From: JAGLSB01 sp023135955
GTDB lineage: Bacteria; Bacteroidota; Bacteroidia; Bacteroidales; GCA-2748055
Length of the DNA stretch: 7,298 nucleotides
Direction of reading: 5' to 3'
Assembly (NCBI GenBank): GCA_030673645.1
Contig: DAOVIO010000188.1
Span: 1 to 7,298 of the forward strand
Shown here: positions 5,499 through 7,298 of the stretch, piece after piece
Position numbering within the stretch: position 1 is the first letter of the stretch
Layout: the number at the start of each line of letters is the position of its first letter
The notes under the pieces: model-generated
What the model was told of the DNA's origin: nothing
Seen by the model: only the letters and a program-made list of their open reading frames with translations
The model's database searches: none
Position numbers and translations under genes: made by a program

Positions 5499-6353
5499 GT
5501 GAAACTGATTCGATTTGGACAAGCCGGGAATGAAAAAACTGGAATAGTATTGGAAAACGGCAAAAGAGTTGATGTTAGCGCTTTTGGCGAAGATTATAAC
5601 GAAAGATTTTTTGGTTCCCAAGGTATTTGGAGGCTTTCAGAGTGGTTAAAGGGAGCAGAGAATCTGCCTGAGGTTCCGGATGATGAGAGGCTGGGAGCTC
5701 CTCTGTGCAGGCCGTCAAAAATTATTTGCATTGGCCTCAACTATGCCAAACACGCCAGGGAAAGCGGAAATGCAGTGCCGGAAGAACCTGTGATATTTTT
5801 TAAGGCCACCAGTGCCATCATCGGGCCCGATGATGATGTGATCATTCCGAAAGGAGGAGAAAAATCTGACTGGGAAGTGGAGCTTGCAGTGGTCATCGGA
5901 CAAAAAGCATCTTATGTAAGTGAAGAAGATGCCATGAACCATGTAGCAGGGTATGTACTTCACAATGACTACAGCGAAAGGGCGTTTCAGCTTGAACGTT
6001 CAGGCCAGTGGGTGAAAGGGAAAAGCTGTGACACCTTTGCCCCTTTAGGCCCATGGCTGGCTACCCGGGATGAGATAGAGGATCCGCAGAACCTGAACCT
6101 TTGGTTGAAGGTGAACGGGGAGATGATGCAAAACAGCAATACAGACGACATGGTATTCAATATACCTTTTCTGGTAAGCTACCTGAGCCAGTATATGACT
6201 CTGCTTCCGGGAGATGTCATCTCCACAGGTACCCCCTCTGGTGTAGGCGCTGCATTAAATCCTCCGGTTTATCTTAAAGAAGGCGATGTAGTAGAACTGG
6301 GTATTGAAGGATTGGGCAGTTCCAGGCAGAATCTGAAGGCATACCCGAAGTAA
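5499..6353 (+). CDS. Fumarylacetoacetate-hydrolase-family enzyme
   Basis: This complete 284-residue protein opens on GTG at 5499. The start is supported by the family-typical MKLIRFG N-terminus; no ATG fits and no Shine-Dalgarno site is seen. The N-terminal cap (1-70) is followed by the FAH catalytic domain: ICIGLNYAKHARE (76-88), with H85 and E88 in the usual catalytic/lid positions; the metal ligands E126 and E128 in DWEVELAVVIG (124-134) and D157 in LHNDYSER (154-161); K174 GKSCDTFAPLGPW (173-186); and STGTPSGVG (242-250). This Mg- or Mn-dependent subgroup cleaves or hydrates beta-diketo or 2-keto-3-deoxy acids, and close relatives act in L-fucose and L-rhamnose oxidation; which substrate applies here is not decided by the sequence. 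The C-terminus (GLGSSRQ) is intact. A hexosaminidase-like fragment follows the stop directly. Confidence 0.93.
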   Translation: MKLIRFGQAGNEKTGIVLENGKRVDVSAFGEDYNERFFGSQGIWRLSEWLKGAENLPEVPDDERLGAPLCRPSKIICIGLNYAKHARESGNAVPEEPVIFFKATSAIIGPDDDVIIPKGGEKSDWEVELAVVIGQKASYVSEEDAMNHVAGYVLHNDYSERAFQLERSGQWVKGKSCDTFAPLGPWLATRDEIEDPQNLNLWLKVNGEMMQNSNTDDMVFNIPFLVSYLSQYMTLLPGDVISTGTPSGVGAALNPPVYLKEGDVVELGIEGLGSSRQNLKAYPK

Positions 6354-6355
6354 AA

Positions 6356-6481
6356 TTGAAGCTTCCCGCCGGCAACAATGAGCTGGAAAAGGTGGCCGGC
6401 TATATGGCTGCAAAGATCAAAATGGCAACAGGTTTTGACCTGAAAATTCTGTTAATATTTTTCCGGCTTATTGTTTTCTAA
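6356..6481 (+). pseudogene. Remnant of a family 20 beta-hexosaminidase N-terminal domain
   Basis: Starting right after the FAH stop, in a different frame, the translation reads LKLPAGNNELEKVAGYMAAK and then IKMATGFDLKI, before turning into unrelated LLIFFRLIVF and a stop at 6479-6481. The pattern 'PAGNxELEkvAxYmAxkIkxATGFDLki' matches, as I recall it, the non-catalytic N-terminal domain of GH20 beta-N-acetylhexosaminidases, about 30 residues within a normally 500-800-residue protein. No start codon, signal peptide or catalytic domain accompanies it, and its end overlaps the tail of the convergent gene by 14 bases. It looks like a deletion scar. The family match is by eye only. Confidence 0.45.
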
Positions 6482-7298
6482 AAAGCATCAATTCATAAAT
6501 CCCGAATCCCTCTAACTTTTGATTTGGTGTTTCAAGTATAGCTGTGGAATAGATTCCATAATATGCAGGTCTTGCCACAAAACTTTTAACCAGCCAGGCG
6601 ATTAATGGATTCACCCCTCTAAGAAGATCTTTCGATTCAATCAGTTCTTCGCAGTTAAGAATAAGTTCTAATGGAAAACCTTCATTATTGATTTGGATAG
6701 TAATCTGAGTAGGAAATTTGCTTTTCAGGGGTGCATGCAGCATCTCTTTATTAACCGTAATTGTCAGATTTTTATCAGTACTATACATTATTTTATCATG
6801 CTCCGATACCATTATCGACTTTACCTTCACTCCACTCATCCATGTCTCCATAAAAATTACGGTATAAGGTCCAGCCACACATTTTCCCCAAAACCACTTG
6901 GTGATAACCTCATCCATAAAGAGCCCATGTTTTGAATTTAGTTGCCAATAATTATGATCATGATAGCCAATTGCATCATTTAAGGTATAACTGATATTAC
7001 TATATTCAAAGCTTCCATCAACAATCGACCTTGGCTGTAGAACCTTCCAGAATAACTCGCTATGCCGATTGCCTTTTAAAGCTTTAATTTTATGTGCCGG
7101 AGGTACCCAAACAGGAACAGTTTGTTTAAATATCAAAGACGCACGAAATTCGGGAATATCTATATCAATATGATAGTACCCTGAATTATCACTGTCTGAA
7201 TAGATATGACAATCCTGTCTTAACCGCACATCGCACCAGTTTTTATCGGCATGGAAATCCTTTAAATTATATCTGAATTCGATTGCCCTGGTAACTTC
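6468..7298 (-). CDS. CrtC/AttH-like lipocalin-domain protein (5' end beyond the window)
   Basis: The frame is open from the right edge to TAA at 6468, giving 276 visible residues. A GTG at 7229 is not a convincing start because good coding sequence (EVTRAIEFRYNLKDF...) continues upstream of it. The visible order is that of the CrtC/AttH lipocalin-like family (carotenoid 1,2-hydratase relatives): PVWVPPAHKIK (62-72 of the visible part), the family signature AIGYHDHN (109-116), KWFWGK (134-139) with GPYTVIF shortly after, and a closing GFGIYELMLFRK. In typical members two lipocalin-like beta-barrels are joined and the YHDHN histidines lie in the pocket. No carotenoid gene is in view, so hydratase activity should not be assumed; a lipid- or isoprenoid-binding role is as likely. 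It is convergent with the FAH-family gene. Confidence 0.7.
   Translation of the reverse strand, partial: EVTRAIEFRYNLKDFHADKNWCDVRLRQDCHIYSDSDNSGYYHIDIDIPEFRASLIFKQTVPVWVPPAHKIKALKGNRHSELFWKVLQPRSIVDGSFEYSNISYTLNDAIGYHDHNYWQLNSKHGLFMDEVITKWFWGKCVAGPYTVIFMETWMSGVKVKSIMVSEHDKIMYSTDKNLTITVNKEMLHAPLKSKFPTQITIQINNEGFPLELILNCEELIESKDLLRGVNPLIAWLVKSFVARPAYYGIYSTAILETPNQKLEGFGIYELMLFRKQ

Noticed and set aside
6368..6400. Two GCCGGC copies able to pair, as a terminator for the FAH-family gene
   Set aside because: Each is self-palindromic, the loop is long, no T-run follows, and the sequence is explained by the hexosaminidase-like remnant.
6693..6935. Plus-strand 80-codon frame
   Set aside because: It is antisense to the CrtC/AttH-like gene, whose YHDHN and KWFWGK motifs lie in the opposite strand.

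Overview
The window looks like Bacteroidota chromosome. The basis is an exact TAnnTTTG promoter box 18 bases before the higB start, DUF6090-type membrane proteins (a family I know mainly from that phylum), few Shine-Dalgarno sites and moderately AT-rich DNA. I cannot resolve order or genus.

Left edge (1-1188, minus strand): nearly all of a PLP-dependent DegT/DnrJ/EryC1/StrS sugar aminotransferase; only its last few codons can be missing. Middle (about 1189-4289): an accessory stretch, more AT-rich by eye. It holds a toxin-first higBA toxin-antitoxin pair bracketed by a 15-bp inverted repeat (14/15 match), then a minus-strand run of a DUF6090 membrane protein, a broken DUF6090 paralogue and an exported esterase-fold protein that seems to lack its catalytic Ser and His. 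The stretch carries at least two gene fragments: a frameshifted DUF6090 N-terminus at 3139-3301 and the first ~30 codons of a protein with the FWQELKRRKV juxtamembrane motif at 2201-2296. A third, doubtful one lies at 1238-1423.

Right part (4290-7298): more ordinary metabolic DNA. An aldo/keto reductase (minus) and a fumarylacetoacetate-hydrolase-family enzyme (plus, GTG start) are divergent across 228 bp; enzymes of these two families often serve sugar or sugar-acid catabolism, but no substrate can be read here. Just after the FAH stop a ~30-residue piece resembling the N-terminal domain of family 20 beta-hexosaminidases survives without the rest of its gene. Convergent to it is a CrtC/AttH-type lipocalin-like protein running off the right edge.

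I see no complete new multi-gene system. The items most worth a second look are the repeat-bracketed higBA cassette with a gene fragment at its border, the probable esterase pseudoenzyme downstream of DUF6090 genes, and the hexosaminidase remnant. No rRNA, tRNA, CRISPR array or transposase was found.
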